A DNA stretch of 41,139 nt from Corynebacterium rhinophilum (GTDB taxonomy: Bacteria; Actinomycetota; Actinomycetes; Mycobacteriales; Mycobacteriaceae): contig NZ_JASPHQ010000011.1 in assembly GCF_030227225.1 (NCBI RefSeq), forward strand, positions 44,782 to 85,920, given 5' to 3'. The translations under genes were made by a program, and so were the position numbers. This document shows, piece by piece, positions 31,383 to 40,784 of the stretch (positions are counted from its first letter, which is position 1; the number at the start of each line of letters is the position of its first letter). The notes below the pieces were generated by a model. That model worked only from the letters and a program-made list of their open reading frames with translations, had not been told where the DNA came from and made no database searches.

Positions 31383-32750
31383 CTATGCGTAGCGCTGCAA
31401 GAAAAGCGCCTCCGCAGCGGCGACGTGCTCGATCTCGGTGGGATCGACGGACTCATTGGCGGAGTGAATGGTGCACTTGGGCTCCTCCACGCCGTAAAGC
31501 GCGATTTCCGCGTTGGGGTGTGCCTCCTGCAGCTCGGTGGTCAGCGGGATGGAGCCGCCCATGCCCTGCGCTGCGGTGTCCTTGCCATAAGCCTCGGATA
31601 GGCACTGGCCCAAAAGTGCCACGGCGGGCTTTTCCGGGTCGGTGGAAAAACCAGCATTGGCCTCCACGACCTCCGCCTTGATGTGCGCGCCCCACGGCGC
31701 GTGGTTCTTCACGTGCTCGCATACGGCCTCGCCAATGGCGCGGGCATCGGTGCCGGCCGGAACGCGCAGGTTCAGCTTGGCGGCCGCGGTAGCGGGAACG
31801 GCATTGACGGCCTCAGCCACCGGGGTAGAGGTAAAGCCGGTCACGGAAATGGCTGGGCGGGACCACACCATGTCTGCCACCGGGGTAGCGCCTTCTGGGG
31901 CCTTGGAGCCCATGATCTCGGTGCCCTCGAGCAGCTGCGCATCGCCGCGGAAGGCCTCGGCCGGGTATTCCTGGCCCTGCCAGTGGGCGCTGGTATCCAC
32001 GCCATCGATGGTGGTGCGGCCGTATTCATCCGTGAGCGAATCCAGCGTGCGCATCAGCGCCTTCACCGCATCTGGGGCCGCGCCGCCAAATTGGCCGGAG
32101 TGCACGGGCGCGGCCAGGGTATTGACCTCGACCTCAATCTGCGCGCCGCCGCGCAGGGAGGTGGTCAAGGTGGGCTGGCCCACCGCGGCATTGCCGGCAT
32201 CTGCAATTAGGATGGCATCGGCAGCGAAAAGGTCCGGGCGGTCCTTGATGAGCTGGGACAGGCCCTCGCCGCCGCGCTCTTCAGAGCCTTCGATGAGGTA
32301 CTTCAGGTTCACCTTGGTACCGCCATTGGCCTCCAGTGCGCGCAGGGCCGCTAGGTGCATGGCCACGTTGCCCTTGCAGTCTGCGGCGCCGCGGCCGTAC
32401 CAGCGGGTGGTGCCCTCGGCATCGGCGCGCTCGGTCAGGGTGAACGGATCGGATTCCCAGGCCGCGCGGTCTCCTGCGGGCACGACATCGTAGTGCGAGT
32501 ACAACAGGACGGTCTTGGCGCCTTCCTCGCCCTTGCGCTCGCCCAAAATCGCGGTGGAGCCATCCGCGGTAGTGATGGTTTCTACCGTTGCCCCGGCTTC
32601 TTCAAGCGCGGCCTTCACCCACTGGCTTGCGCCCTGGGCTTGGTCTTCCAAGCCCGGCTCATTGTGCACGGAGTTGAATGCCACGAGCTCGCTGAGCTGG
32701 CGGAAGATGGTGTCGCGGTCGCTACGTATGCTGTCAATCATATCTGTCAT
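31383..32750 (-). CDS. M20 family metallopeptidase (dipeptidase)
   Basis: 455 aa from MTDMIDSIRSDRD; the upstream open frame of 36 codons lacks family likeness. Zn-site motifs: LLYSHYDVVPAGD (His-x-Asp), YGRGAADCKGN (bridging Asp), LIEGSEERGGEG (Glu-Glu) and the last ligand His in CTIHSANESV. The lid domain has TTSLRGGAQIEVEV and APVHSGQFGG. It probably hydrolyses dipeptides in the cytosol. TACCTT lies 7 nt before the ATG, a leaderless start. It is divergent from groEL2. Confidence 0.93.
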   Translation of the reverse strand: MTDMIDSIRSDRDTIFRQLSELVAFNSVHNEPGLEDQAQGASQWVKAALEEAGATVETITTADGSTAILGERKGEEGAKTVLLYSHYDVVPAGDRAAWESDPFTLTERADAEGTTRWYGRGAADCKGNVAMHLAALRALEANGGTKVNLKYLIEGSEERGGEGLSQLIKDRPDLFAADAILIADAGNAAVGQPTLTTSLRGGAQIEVEVNTLAAPVHSGQFGGAAPDAVKALMRTLDSLTDEYGRTTIDGVDTSAHWQGQEYPAEAFRGDAQLLEGTEIMGSKAPEGATPVADMVWSRPAISVTGFTSTPVAEAVNAVPATAAAKLNLRVPAGTDARAIGEAVCEHVKNHAPWGAHIKAEVVEANAGFSTDPEKPAVALLGQCLSEAYGKDTAAQGMGGSIPLTTELQEAHPNAEIALYGVEEPKCTIHSANESVDPTEIEHVAAAEALFLQRYA

Positions 32751-32757
32751 GCAATCC

Positions 32758-32763
32758 AAGGTA
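32758..32763 (-). promoter_or_regulatory. -10 box of the dipeptidase gene (leaderless)
   Basis: TACCTT on the minus strand, then 7 nt to the ATG. No ribosome binding site lies between. Confidence 0.5.
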
Positions 32764-32943
32764 CCTTGAGCGCTTGGGCTGCAATACAGATCCGCACGAC
32801 AATTCCTATGCATTCCTGCCCGCGCTTGCCGATGCCCCCACCTTCCCCACCGCGCCACCTTCCGTCGCCGCCATCCTTCCGAGGGGAAGTGCTACAGCGG
32901 TGTGCGGCGGGCAAAAGATCGCTACAGGCAAGCGCGTTGTTTC

Positions 32944-32972
32944 TTGCAGTAGGGGTAGGAGAGTGCCAGAAT
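32944..32972 (+). promoter_or_regulatory. Candidate groEL2 promoter
   Basis: TTGCAG (32944-32949), 17 nt, CAGAAT (32967-32972). The predicted start of transcription would fall at the left arm of the CIRCE element, giving the overlap expected for HrcA control. Confidence 0.5.
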
Positions 32973-32977
32973 GGGCG

Positions 32978-33004
32978 TTAGCACTCGGACAGGATGAGTG
33001 CTAG
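32978..33004 (+). promoter_or_regulatory. CIRCE operator (HrcA site)
   Basis: TTAGCACTC, 9 nt, GAGTGCTAG. This matches the CIRCE consensus TTAGCACTC-N9-GAGTGCTAA except for the last base. A third half-site-like GAGTGC lies at 32961-32966. Known role: HrcA binds here and represses chaperonin genes until heat shock. Confidence 0.92.
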
Positions 33005-33086
33005 ATAAATCTCCATCGTTGTGGTTGAGGTTGGTCCACACTCACCAGCCATGCCGTCGCGGGCGTCCGCAGCGAGAAAGACGTGA

Positions 33087-34766
<1,680 letters not shown>

Positions 34767-34951
34767 GAGCCCTGCACAACGCCTGGCGCATACTGAGCTC
34801 CCGCTCTTATATGCGCCTGAGTCTGGCGAAAGCTGTGGGCCTCAGAGTATACTGAACTTACGCGGGATGCCCCTACTTAGTTCCCAAATTTCGCCGGTAG
34901 GGGCGGCCAGGGACGGATCTCTGACTTAGTGTCGTTTTATGTGCGCCTAGT
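34767..34951 (+). other. groEL2 downstream region
   Basis: No gene is seen. TATACT (34848-34853) could be a stray -10 box. GCCCCTAC (34869-34876) pairs with GTAGGGGC (34897-34904). No product follows, so both remain unexplained. The end of the region merges into sequence shared with the IS110 copy at 38,030. Confidence 0.4.
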
Positions 34952-34985
34952 AGCCGACTGGGATTTTGCCCAGTCGGCTTGTTTC
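34952..34985 (+). terminator. Perfect 11-bp stem-loop, shared with the IS110 end
   Basis: AGCCGACTGGG pairs with CCCAGTCGGCT around ATTTTG, followed by TGTTT. A decayed copy (AGCCGACTGG...CCAGGCGGCT) sits at about 38,054-38,080 beside the intact IS110 transposase end. So this hairpin probably belongs to the IS110-derived segment and not to groEL2, though it can still terminate transcription. Confidence 0.65.
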
Positions 34986-35000
34986 GCGGTTATGGGGGTA

Positions 35001-35120
35001 GGCTGCTGCGGCTTCTTTAACTGAGGCGGGGTCAGGGTAATGCTTGTGATGTCGCGTCATGGCAAAGAAGACGTTGAGTTGTCGGCGAGCGAGTGCGACG
35101 AGCACAGCGTTGTGATGCTT
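35001..35120 (-). pseudogene. IS110 transposase remnant (C-terminal end)
   Basis: On the minus strand this reads KHHNAVLVALARRQLNVFFA and then HYPDPASVKEAAAA. It aligns with the end of the IS110 transposase at 38098 (RHNAAVVALARRRINVLYAM, then YYRDPAPAKESAAT). The stop codon at the matching place is lost and nothing of the upstream transposase is left. With the shared non-coding part the similar segment is about 34,933-35,120 (copy at about 38,030-38,220). Confidence 0.85.
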
Positions 35121-35121
35121 G

Positions 35122-35159
35122 GCCTAACCTCGGAAAGTGGGCACCTCCGGAGGTTAGGC
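35122..35159. repeat. 10-bp inverted repeat at the edge of the IS110 remnant
   Basis: GCCTAACCTC (35122-35131) and GAGGTTAGGC (35150-35159) are exact reverse complements separated by 18 nt, with a further palindrome CCTCCGGAGG inside the right half. It begins exactly where likeness to the IS110 copy ends. It may be the scar or target of a rearrangement, or an unrelated hairpin. Confidence 0.6.
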
Positions 35160-35629
35160 TCAAGTGTCGATTCGATCGCATTGATTGTGGCATTATCAGC
35201 GTCGACCACATCATGCTGCACTAGTCATTCTGGCTTATCTCCTTTTACAGGTTGGAAACCTACGCACAGCCCTTAGCCACTTCCCATCTACTCAAACGGA
35301 TCAATACCTAGTGCACTTCGAGTTTCGAAGAAATTACTTCCACATTATTGACTAAAAGAGCACAACAACCCTCTGTAGAATCCACTTTCCGGGCGGAGGC
35401 TAGATTGAAACTCCGCTACAGGAAAACTACTGGTAGACACTCCACTTACACGGGCGATGAGCTTAACAACGACACCCCTATTTGTGGTCAATCGAGAGAA
35501 GTTATTCCCATAAAGTTACAAAGTTAGCCTATACTGACCGCAGCGTGCCCATGTTGTTCATGTTGTTCGACATTACTTGGCCACACTCAGTCTCATCAGT
35601 ACAATTTCAGCGATTGAAAAGGATTTGAA
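35160..35629 (+). other. AT-rich gap and leader of the repeat-protein gene
   Basis: No gene is visible in the first 350 nt. TATACT at 35530-35535 is a good -10 box without a clear -35, and would give a leader of about 90 nt. A 9-bp direct repeat CATGTTGTT occurs twice in tandem near 35,550-35,568. AAAAGGA (35617-35623) is the ribosome binding site of the next gene. Confidence 0.4.
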
Positions 35630-36007
35630 GTGGATCTGTTGCTCCAGATTAATGAAATCGTTTCTGGCCCGATAAAAGACTTGTTGGTAGAAGTCTCTGG
35701 CGGAAACTTTCCCGATATAAAGCTACCTGAAATTAATTTCCCAGAAGTCCCGCCACTGTCTTCTCCCACCTATCCGGAAAACATCAGTCTTGAAATTGGC
35801 GGTTCCTCTTTTGAAAATCTTGGCTCCTCCGAGCAGTTCAATGGTAACGGCTCTTCTGAGTTCTTCAACGATGCAGGCTCTTCCGAATTGTTGAACGATC
35901 TTGGGTCCTCTGATTTCGACCTGTTCAACGGGGATGTTTCTCCTGACTTCTTGAACGATTTCAACTCTTCCGATCTCGATCTCAGCGCACTCGGTAGCTT
36001 GCTTTAA
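35630..36007 (+). CDS. Acidic tandem-repeat small protein next to groEL2 (porin-like candidate)
   Basis: 125 aa, GTG start 7 nt after AAAAGGA. No signal peptide, no Cys, only two Lys, very acidic. The amphipathic start MDLLLQINEIVSGPIKDLL leads to three five-residue units (NFPDI KLPEI NFPEV), then seven units of about nine residues (GSSE-x-F/L-F/L-N-D type, residues 58-121) and the end SALGSLL. I do not recognise a family. Short acidic proteins without signal peptides that start MDL are known as PorH-type subunits of the mycolic-acid layer channel, and porA/porH lie near groEL2 in C. glutamicum. Position and character fit such a protein, but its length and repeats do not. A strong terminator follows, so it is a single-gene unit. 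Confidence 0.75.
   Translation: MDLLLQINEIVSGPIKDLLVEVSGGNFPDIKLPEINFPEVPPLSSPTYPENISLEIGGSSFENLGSSEQFNGNGSSEFFNDAGSSELLNDLGSSDFDLFNGDVSPDFLNDFNSSDLDLSALGSLL
35822..35902 (+). repeat. 27-bp tandem repeat inside the acidic protein gene
   Basis: Three best units each begin GGCTC(C/T)TC(C/T)GA and code for GSSEQFNGN, GSSEFFNDA, GSSELLNDL. Weaker units lie on both sides (35801-35821 and 35903-35992). Such repeats can change copy number by slippage. Confidence 0.75.
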
Positions 36008-36149
36008 GTCGCACCGATATGGGGATTTGCGGATGCGTGAAGCTTGAATGAAGGCATAAGCACTTCTTCTGCTTTCACTGACGATATTAAAGATAGGTCA
36101 AGTTTCAGTAGACGGAATCCGCAGGAGATGAAATCAGTGCTGGCTTGTT

Positions 36150-36195
36150 AAAAATACGTCCGGTTCAGTGTGAGCTGGACGTATTTTTCTCTTTT
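36150..36195 (+). terminator. Intrinsic terminator after the acidic protein gene
   Basis: AAAAATACGTCC (36150-36161) pairs with GGACGTATTTTT (36177-36188), followed by CTCTTTTT. This works in both directions, and separates the gene from the IS30 element. Confidence 0.88.
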
Positions 36196-36268
36196 TCAGA
36201 GATGAGAACAAAACTGGGGTCAAGTAGCAGGGGGGTGTTCCTATGTAGTTTGTCAGCTTGGATTCTAG

Positions 36269-36281
36269 GGGTCGTTGCAAC
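36269..36281 (+). repeat. IS30 terminal inverted repeat, left (partner 37953-37965)
   Basis: GGGTCGTTGCAAC, exact reverse complement of GTTGCAACGACCC at 37953-37965. The left copy is 8 nt from the transposase stop, the right copy 24 nt upstream of its start, as expected for IS ends. Confidence 0.85.
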
Positions 36282-36289
36282 GATGATGG

Positions 36290-37928
36290 TTACTTTGGTG
36301 TGATACTACCGGTTTGTGTCAGGGCGTTGGTCATTACTTCGGCTGGGGTGCGCCAGTTGAGTGCTTTGCGTGGTTTGTGGTTGTGAATGTTGGCGATCAT
36401 CTCTAGGTCCTCGGCGCTGTAGATGGACAGGTCGCTGTTTTTGGGAAGGTTTCTCCTGAGCCTGCCGTTGGTGTTTTCGTTGCTGCCGCGTTCCCACGGT
36501 GATCCTGGATGGCAGAAGTAGATGGGAATGTCAGTGGCCATGGTAAAGGATTTATGGCCTGCCATTTCGCTTCCTTGGTCCCAGGTAATTGATGACCAGA
36601 GTGCTTTATCGATTCCAGTAACAGCCTTGTGCAGGGCTGTGAATACTTCTTTGCTGGTGTGCCTGCCTGCCAGGTGGCCAAGGACAACAAATCGGCTGAC
36701 GCGTTCTACTAATGTGATCACCGCGGATTGGTTATTTTTACCAAGGATGAGGTCGCCTTCCCAGTGGCCTGGCAAAATACGTTCAGTAACCTCTTCTGGC
36801 CGGTCGTCGATGAGGATCATGTCGTCAACGAAGCGTTGCTGGGCCGGTGTGGTGGTGCGTGTGTGGCGTTTCTTGCGTTTCTTTCTGCCGGTAGGCAAGT
36901 CCAAGCCAAGGTCTTTGAGTCTTCCTTTGGACTGTAGATAAAAGGCGTCATAAATCGTTTCGTGACTAATGCGCATGTCCTTATCAGTGGGGTAGTCGAT
37001 GGGCAGGCGATTGGAAATCTCCTCCGGTGACCATTGTGCCCGCAATTGTGCGCATACATAGTCCCATAACCTTTTGTTGGCCAGCAGTTTCGGTATTTTC
37101 GGCCGCAATCTCCGCGCACAGGCCTTATAACTGGGCGGTTTCTGCACGATACGGGCCTTGGGCGCTGTGGTTTCTGCGTACTTCACGCTGAATTGACGAG
37201 GCACTTCGCCCTAAACAGCGCCCGATTTCCCGCAGCGGCACATGCTCACGAAGAAGGTCGGCGATAATAACGCGTTCTTCAAAGCAAATATAGCGATCAC
37301 TGATGCGTTTATACGGATCCACACCGCCAGGCAAGGCAGGGGCACAAAGCCGTCCAGATTCGATGACGTCATGGCGTTGGCGCAGCGCTTTCATGAGTCT
37401 TTTATACGTGGTCGCGTCCTCGCCGACGGGTATGAACTCTTTACGCGGTCCTCCGGATTTGATGAGTCCTTTTTCGAAGTCTAAAGACAATCGACGATCA
37501 ATTCCTACCCCAGCCCCAGCATCACCAACAGGCAAGCTCGCCAACCGAAGGCGTAAGTATTCCACCCTTAACTGTGTTTGGCGGACTTTCCGGGCATACC
37601 TCGATAGCCGGATATGACACTCGGCTTCTGTAGCAACGGCATACGCAGCGGTGGGATGCACCCCACACGTTTTGGCGGCTTGGTGCACCGAAAGTCCGCC
37701 TTTAACTAGTTCTACAAGCTGTAAAGCCTGGCTACCGCGGCGATCAACTCGTTTGGCTTTATGCACGACTGGCACTCCATGAGCATGACAAAAATTCAAA
37801 GCATGCACGTAATGACAGCCAAGCTCACCAGCAGCCGAGCGAACGCTACGCCCACTGCCAACCATGGACACCAAGCCACGACGATCCGACTCAGACAACG
37901 AATGAAACGGGCCAACAACCCCAGGCAC
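36290..37928 (-). pseudogene. IS30-family transposase, frameshifted
   Basis: Two frames on the minus strand together make one full transposase. 37928-37125 gives the N-terminal part with two helix-turn-helix units (LSESDRRGLVSMVGSGRSVR; REIGRCLGRSASSIQREVRR) and stops after YRAETAQL. The second frame continues from about SYKACARRLRPKIPKLL to 36290, with the DDE catalytic residues in GHWEGDLILG, ITWDQGSEM and WERGSNENTNGRLRR. One base too many near 37,127-37,130 (CAGTTATAAG) breaks the frame; skipping one base restores Q-Y-K. Without frameshifting the element cannot move by itself. GTG start. Confidence 0.88.
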
Positions 37929-37965
37929 AACAACACCCTCCTAAGGGAAAGTGTTGCAACGACCC

Positions 37966-38097
37966 TCTGAACTCAAGCAGTCTCGCGGGTGGGGTTGACG
38001 GGGTGGATCCTCAACTCGGGATTTTTAGGTGTGTTGTTTTGCGCGCGATTGGTAGCCGACTGGGATTTTTCCAGGCGGCTTGTTTCGTTGTTAGGGG
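37966..38097. other. IS30/IS110 junction
   Basis: No gene. It holds the decayed hairpin (about 38,054-38,080) that is intact at 34952, and the likely right end of the IS110 element starting near 38,030. The exact IS110 border cannot be set because such elements have no long inverted repeats. Confidence 0.45.
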
Positions 38098-39305
38098 TTA
38101 GGTTGCTGCGGATTCCTTTGCTGGGGCGGGGTCGCGGTAATACTCGTGGTTGCGCATCATGGCGTAGAGGACGTTGATTCGTCTGCGGGCAAGTGCTACG
38201 ACTGCGGCGTTGTGTCTTTTGCCTTCCTTGCGCTTTCGTTCATAGAATTGCCGTGAACGCTCGTGGAATCTGTTGGATGCAAAAGATGATTGCCATAGGG
38301 CGTTCTTTAGTTTTTTGTTGCCGGCTCTATTCAGTGAGTTCGACATTATTGAAGTGCCTGACTGGTTTGTCCGGGGCGATAGCCCAGCATATGAGGCCAA
38401 GTGTCCAGGTGTTGGAAAGTCAGACATATCCCCGACAGTCATGAGGATTTGTGCTGCTGTTTTCGGGCCGATTCCTGGCATGGATAGCAGGATTTGAGTG
38501 TGGGGGATGTCGTTGATGAGCTCGATGACTTCCTTGTCGATTTGTTTGCGGTGCTCGAGCTTTAAAAGTGCGTCCTTTGCTGACATTGCTACGCCCATTT
38601 CTGCATAGTGTGCACCGGCAATGGTGACTGTTTGCTCAGCAATGGCAGCGAATATCGCATCGATAACTGGCTCGGGATTGCGTGCCTTATAGCGTCGAGC
38701 AAAGGCAGCTGCCTTGGCCTTGCCTAAGCGTTTTATCTTGGTGGGCCCGCCGTAGCGTGCAAGTAGGTGCAGGACCCATTTGCGGTGGATTATTTGGCCG
38801 CGAATGGCCTGTTCGAATTGCGGGTAGCAACCAACAAGTGCGCTTCGAATCTGGTTGATGAGCCTGGTGTAGGAGCGTGCTAAGTCTTCGTCGATGCCGT
38901 TGAGGACTTTCAACTGAGGAAGGCTTCTTCGATGCGGTCGACACTGCGAAGGGATTCTGGAAGGTTCTTTGCAGCGTGGGCGATGATGTAGGCATCTCGG
39001 ATGTCCGTTTTGGCGTTTCCGGCATGGATGTGTGAGAGCTGACGCATTGCCAAGCCGGGAAGATAGCGCACATCAATTCCAAGGTCTTGGGCTACCGCGA
39101 CAGTAAGTCGGCCAATGTTATTTGGCTGGTCAACAACGACAAGGACCTTGTTGTTACCAGAGTAGAAATTCGAAAAGAGCGCGTGTAAAGCCTGCTCGTT
39201 TTGATTGATTCGTTTGGATAGAACCTGGGCGCCGTGGCTATCTAAGACGCAAGCGTGGTGGAAGTATTTTCCAACATCCATTCCGATGACATAGTCGTAG
39301 ACCAT
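38098..39305 (-). pseudogene. IS110-family DEDD transposase, frameshifted
   Basis: Two minus-strand frames. The first (39305-38910, 131 aa) is the RuvC-like half: IGMDVGKYFHH (Asp), VLVVVDQPNNIGR (Asp where many have Glu), AKTDIRDAYIIA (two Asp). It stops after RIEEAFLS. The second (to 38098) is the Transposase_20 half: LKVLNGIDEDLARSYTRLIN, LLSMPGIGPKTAAQIL, LASYAGLSPRTNQSGTSI with the conserved Ser. The frames differ by one base near 38,912-38,925. No slippery heptamer is present there, so a real mutation is more likely than programmed shifting. TAGGAGG stands before the first ATG. Confidence 0.88.
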
Positions 39306-39330
39306 GTCAGACCTCCTAGCGAGTTTAATG

Positions 39331-39468
39331 AGTATGGGACTTCTTTCATCGCTGGTGGTCGGACATACTTCACGCTGGCATCCACATTACTTTGAGACCT
39401 CACACACTTGATGTGGGTCAGGTTCCTATTAGCAGTTTGGAGTGTGTCACTGCCTTCGGCGGCATCAC
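39331..39468 (-). ncRNA. Candidate IS110 bridge RNA in the transposase leader
   Basis: IS110-group elements such as IS621 encode a bridge RNA of about 180 nt in the non-coding end upstream of the transposase. Here that leader has three stem-loops in a row on the minus strand: 39468-39446 (TGCC/GGCA core), 39422-39398 (CCT...CACA / TGTG...AGG, loop with TCAAG) and 39369-39331 (AGTATG/CATACT). The guide loops cannot be assigned without the element borders and target. Ends are approximate. Confidence 0.35.
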
Positions 39469-39575
39469 CCCCCGGATCATTGTCAGACAGGGACGAAAAT
39501 AAGCCATACCGAAGCCAGCGACTAGTTCCACTGCTCCTGAAAAAGAAAAGCAAAAGGAACGCAGACAAACATAAC

Positions 39576-39595
39576 CTGCCCCTGCACAGGGGCAG
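39576..39595. repeat. 9-bp palindromic hairpin near the IS110 left end
   Basis: CTGCCCCTG, CA, CAGGGGCAG. It could mark the outer region of the IS110 left end or be a weak terminator. It has no T-run. Confidence 0.5.
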
Positions 39596-39599
39596 AGTT

Positions 39600-40036
39600 A
39601 CGAATCCTGGGTAAACTTAAGCGGAACTGCTAAAAACGTAATGGGAGGCCTATACGTAACCGAAGACACCCTCCAAATGAATTCACAGCTTTGAAAACTC
39701 TTTGGCTGACGATTTATAACATCGAAGACAGGTGCGCCACTCAGTAGAGGGGAAGGTAATTTGCAATCGAATGGGGCCGCTATATAGGAGGGGACAAAGG
39801 TCGCAGGGCGAAAAGCTACTAATCAACTAGCTCTAGACTGCTCGGACCCTTTGCGAATTACATACAAACCATGCTGCGCACACAAACATGGAGAACTATC
39901 CTAGCCTCCGACACATCCACTTTCTATCGCCAGAGTGAGCACTGAATCCTGAAAACAGAACACGTAACAGCAAGCATTGAAAATAACTCAAAAACCAAGG
40001 ATGAGATCTGTGACTTTTTAATATCACGGAAGATCC
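39600..40036. other. Intergenic gap, no gene seen
   Basis: AT-rich stretch between the IS110 element and the small secreted protein gene. Only very short open frames without ribosome binding sites occur. No tRNA or strong hairpin was recognised. Confidence 0.5.
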
Positions 40037-40065
40037 TTTACAAATTACAGATTGTAGGGTATTCT
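40037..40065 (+). promoter_or_regulatory. Promoter of the small secreted protein gene
   Basis: TTTACA (40037-40042), 17 nt, TATTCT (40060-40065). The leader to the ATG is about 35 nt. Confidence 0.7.
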
Positions 40066-40106
40066 AAGCCTGCGTTCACTAAAATTCAAACCTTAAGGAG
40101 TCCCAG

Positions 40107-40388
40107 ATGAAGCGTAAGGTCAGTCTCGGAATCGCAGCAGCTGCGTTAGCTATGACTGCCGTTACTCCCGCAGCATTTGCGCAGGAAACTACCACTTTCG
40201 ACAACGGAATTGTTAATTCCGAATTTTCTTTGGACAAAAAAGAATCTACTAAAAAAGACCCCAAGGAGCAGGCCGAGCTTACCGGCAAGCACTTGGATAA
40301 CGCAAAGAAAGGCGTAGAGACGGCGAAGGGCATCGTCGACACCCTCAATGGACTGGGTGGTCTGTTCGGGCTTAATGGCGGTAAGTAA
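40107..40388 (+). CDS. Small secreted protein
   Basis: 93 aa, ATG 6 nt after AAGGAG. A classic Sec signal peptide MKRKVSLGIAAAALAMTAV ends near AAFA-QE (about residue 25). The mature part of about 68 residues is Lys/Asp/Glu-rich (DKKESTKKDPKEQ), then helical, and ends in a Gly/Leu-rich amphipathic run (GIVDTLNGLGGLFGLNGGK). I do not recognise a family. With its own promoter and terminator it is a single-gene unit, probably released or held in the envelope. Confidence 0.85.
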   Translation: MKRKVSLGIAAAALAMTAVTPAAFAQETTTFDNGIVNSEFSLDKKESTKKDPKEQAELTGKHLDNAKKGVETAKGIVDTLNGLGGLFGLNGGK

Positions 40389-40477
40389 TACCCCTCCAGC
40401 CCCCAGGCATTCGCACGATTGCACTGTGAACCCGAACCGTAATGATGGATGTGTTAATCCGCGATTGCCGGGTCTTG

Positions 40478-40523
40478 AAGGTCTAATCCTTATTTCGCAC
40501 TAGGGTTAGACCTTTAGCCTTTT
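40478..40523. terminator. Terminator between the small secreted gene and a minus-strand ORF
   Basis: AAGGTCTAATCC (40478-40489) pairs with GGGTTAGACCTT (40503-40514) with one T-G pair, followed by TTAGCCTTTT. It can act in both directions. It overlaps the last codons of the minus-strand frame. Confidence 0.8.
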
Positions 40524-40771
40524 CCGTATCCTTCGTTGTTGTAACAGGCGACAAACTCATAGAGTTCGTAAGTGTGCCTTTTTGACGATGGTAAAGGGGT
40601 ACCGTAGTGATTCTCCGCCTTGAATTTGGCGAAAAATTCCCCTACTTCGGCGTTGGTGTGACTGTTGGATTTCGAGAAATGCAACATCGATCTTTTGGGG
40701 TCTTTGACGAAATGTAGCCAATAGACCATAAATATCAAAAAAGGGATGGCGTGCCAGCAAATCGTGGACAC
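40514..40771 (-). CDS. Hypothetical protein, possibly truncated
   Basis: 85 aa if the GTG at 40771 is used; there is no good ribosome binding site. One hydrophobic stretch (CWHAIPFLIFMVYWLHFV) near the N-terminus is followed by a polar part ending YELYEFVACYNNEGYGKG. No family recognised. The IS3 fragment begins 14 nt upstream, so this may be the tail of a gene cut by that insertion. Could also be a chance frame. Confidence 0.35.
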   Translation of the reverse strand: MSTICWHAIPFLIFMVYWLHFVKDPKRSMLHFSKSNSHTNAEVGEFFAKFKAENHYGTPLPSSKRHTYELYEFVACYNNEGYGKG

Positions 40772-40784
40772 GTAGTGGAGCTAC

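Larger units (their letters stand above)
36269..37965 (-). mobile_element. IS30-family insertion sequence
   Basis: About 1.7 kb bounded by exact 13-bp inverted repeats GGGTCGTTGCAAC (36269-36281) and its complement at 37953-37965. It contains one transposase gene broken by a frameshift. No clear target duplication is seen at the flanks. It lies between the acidic protein gene and an IS110 element. Confidence 0.88.
38030..39470 (-). mobile_element. IS110-family insertion sequence (borders approximate)
   Basis: Right border near 38,030 is suggested by the start of likeness to the remnant at 34,933. The left border lies beyond the transposase leader, probably between 39,470 and 39,600. IS110 elements carry a DEDD transposase and no terminal inverted repeats. 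The transposase is broken (see that entry). Confidence 0.75.

Noticed and set aside
38905..38930. Programmed frameshift in the IS110 transposase
   Set aside because: No slippery heptamer or following structure is seen; a simple indel explains the two frames better.
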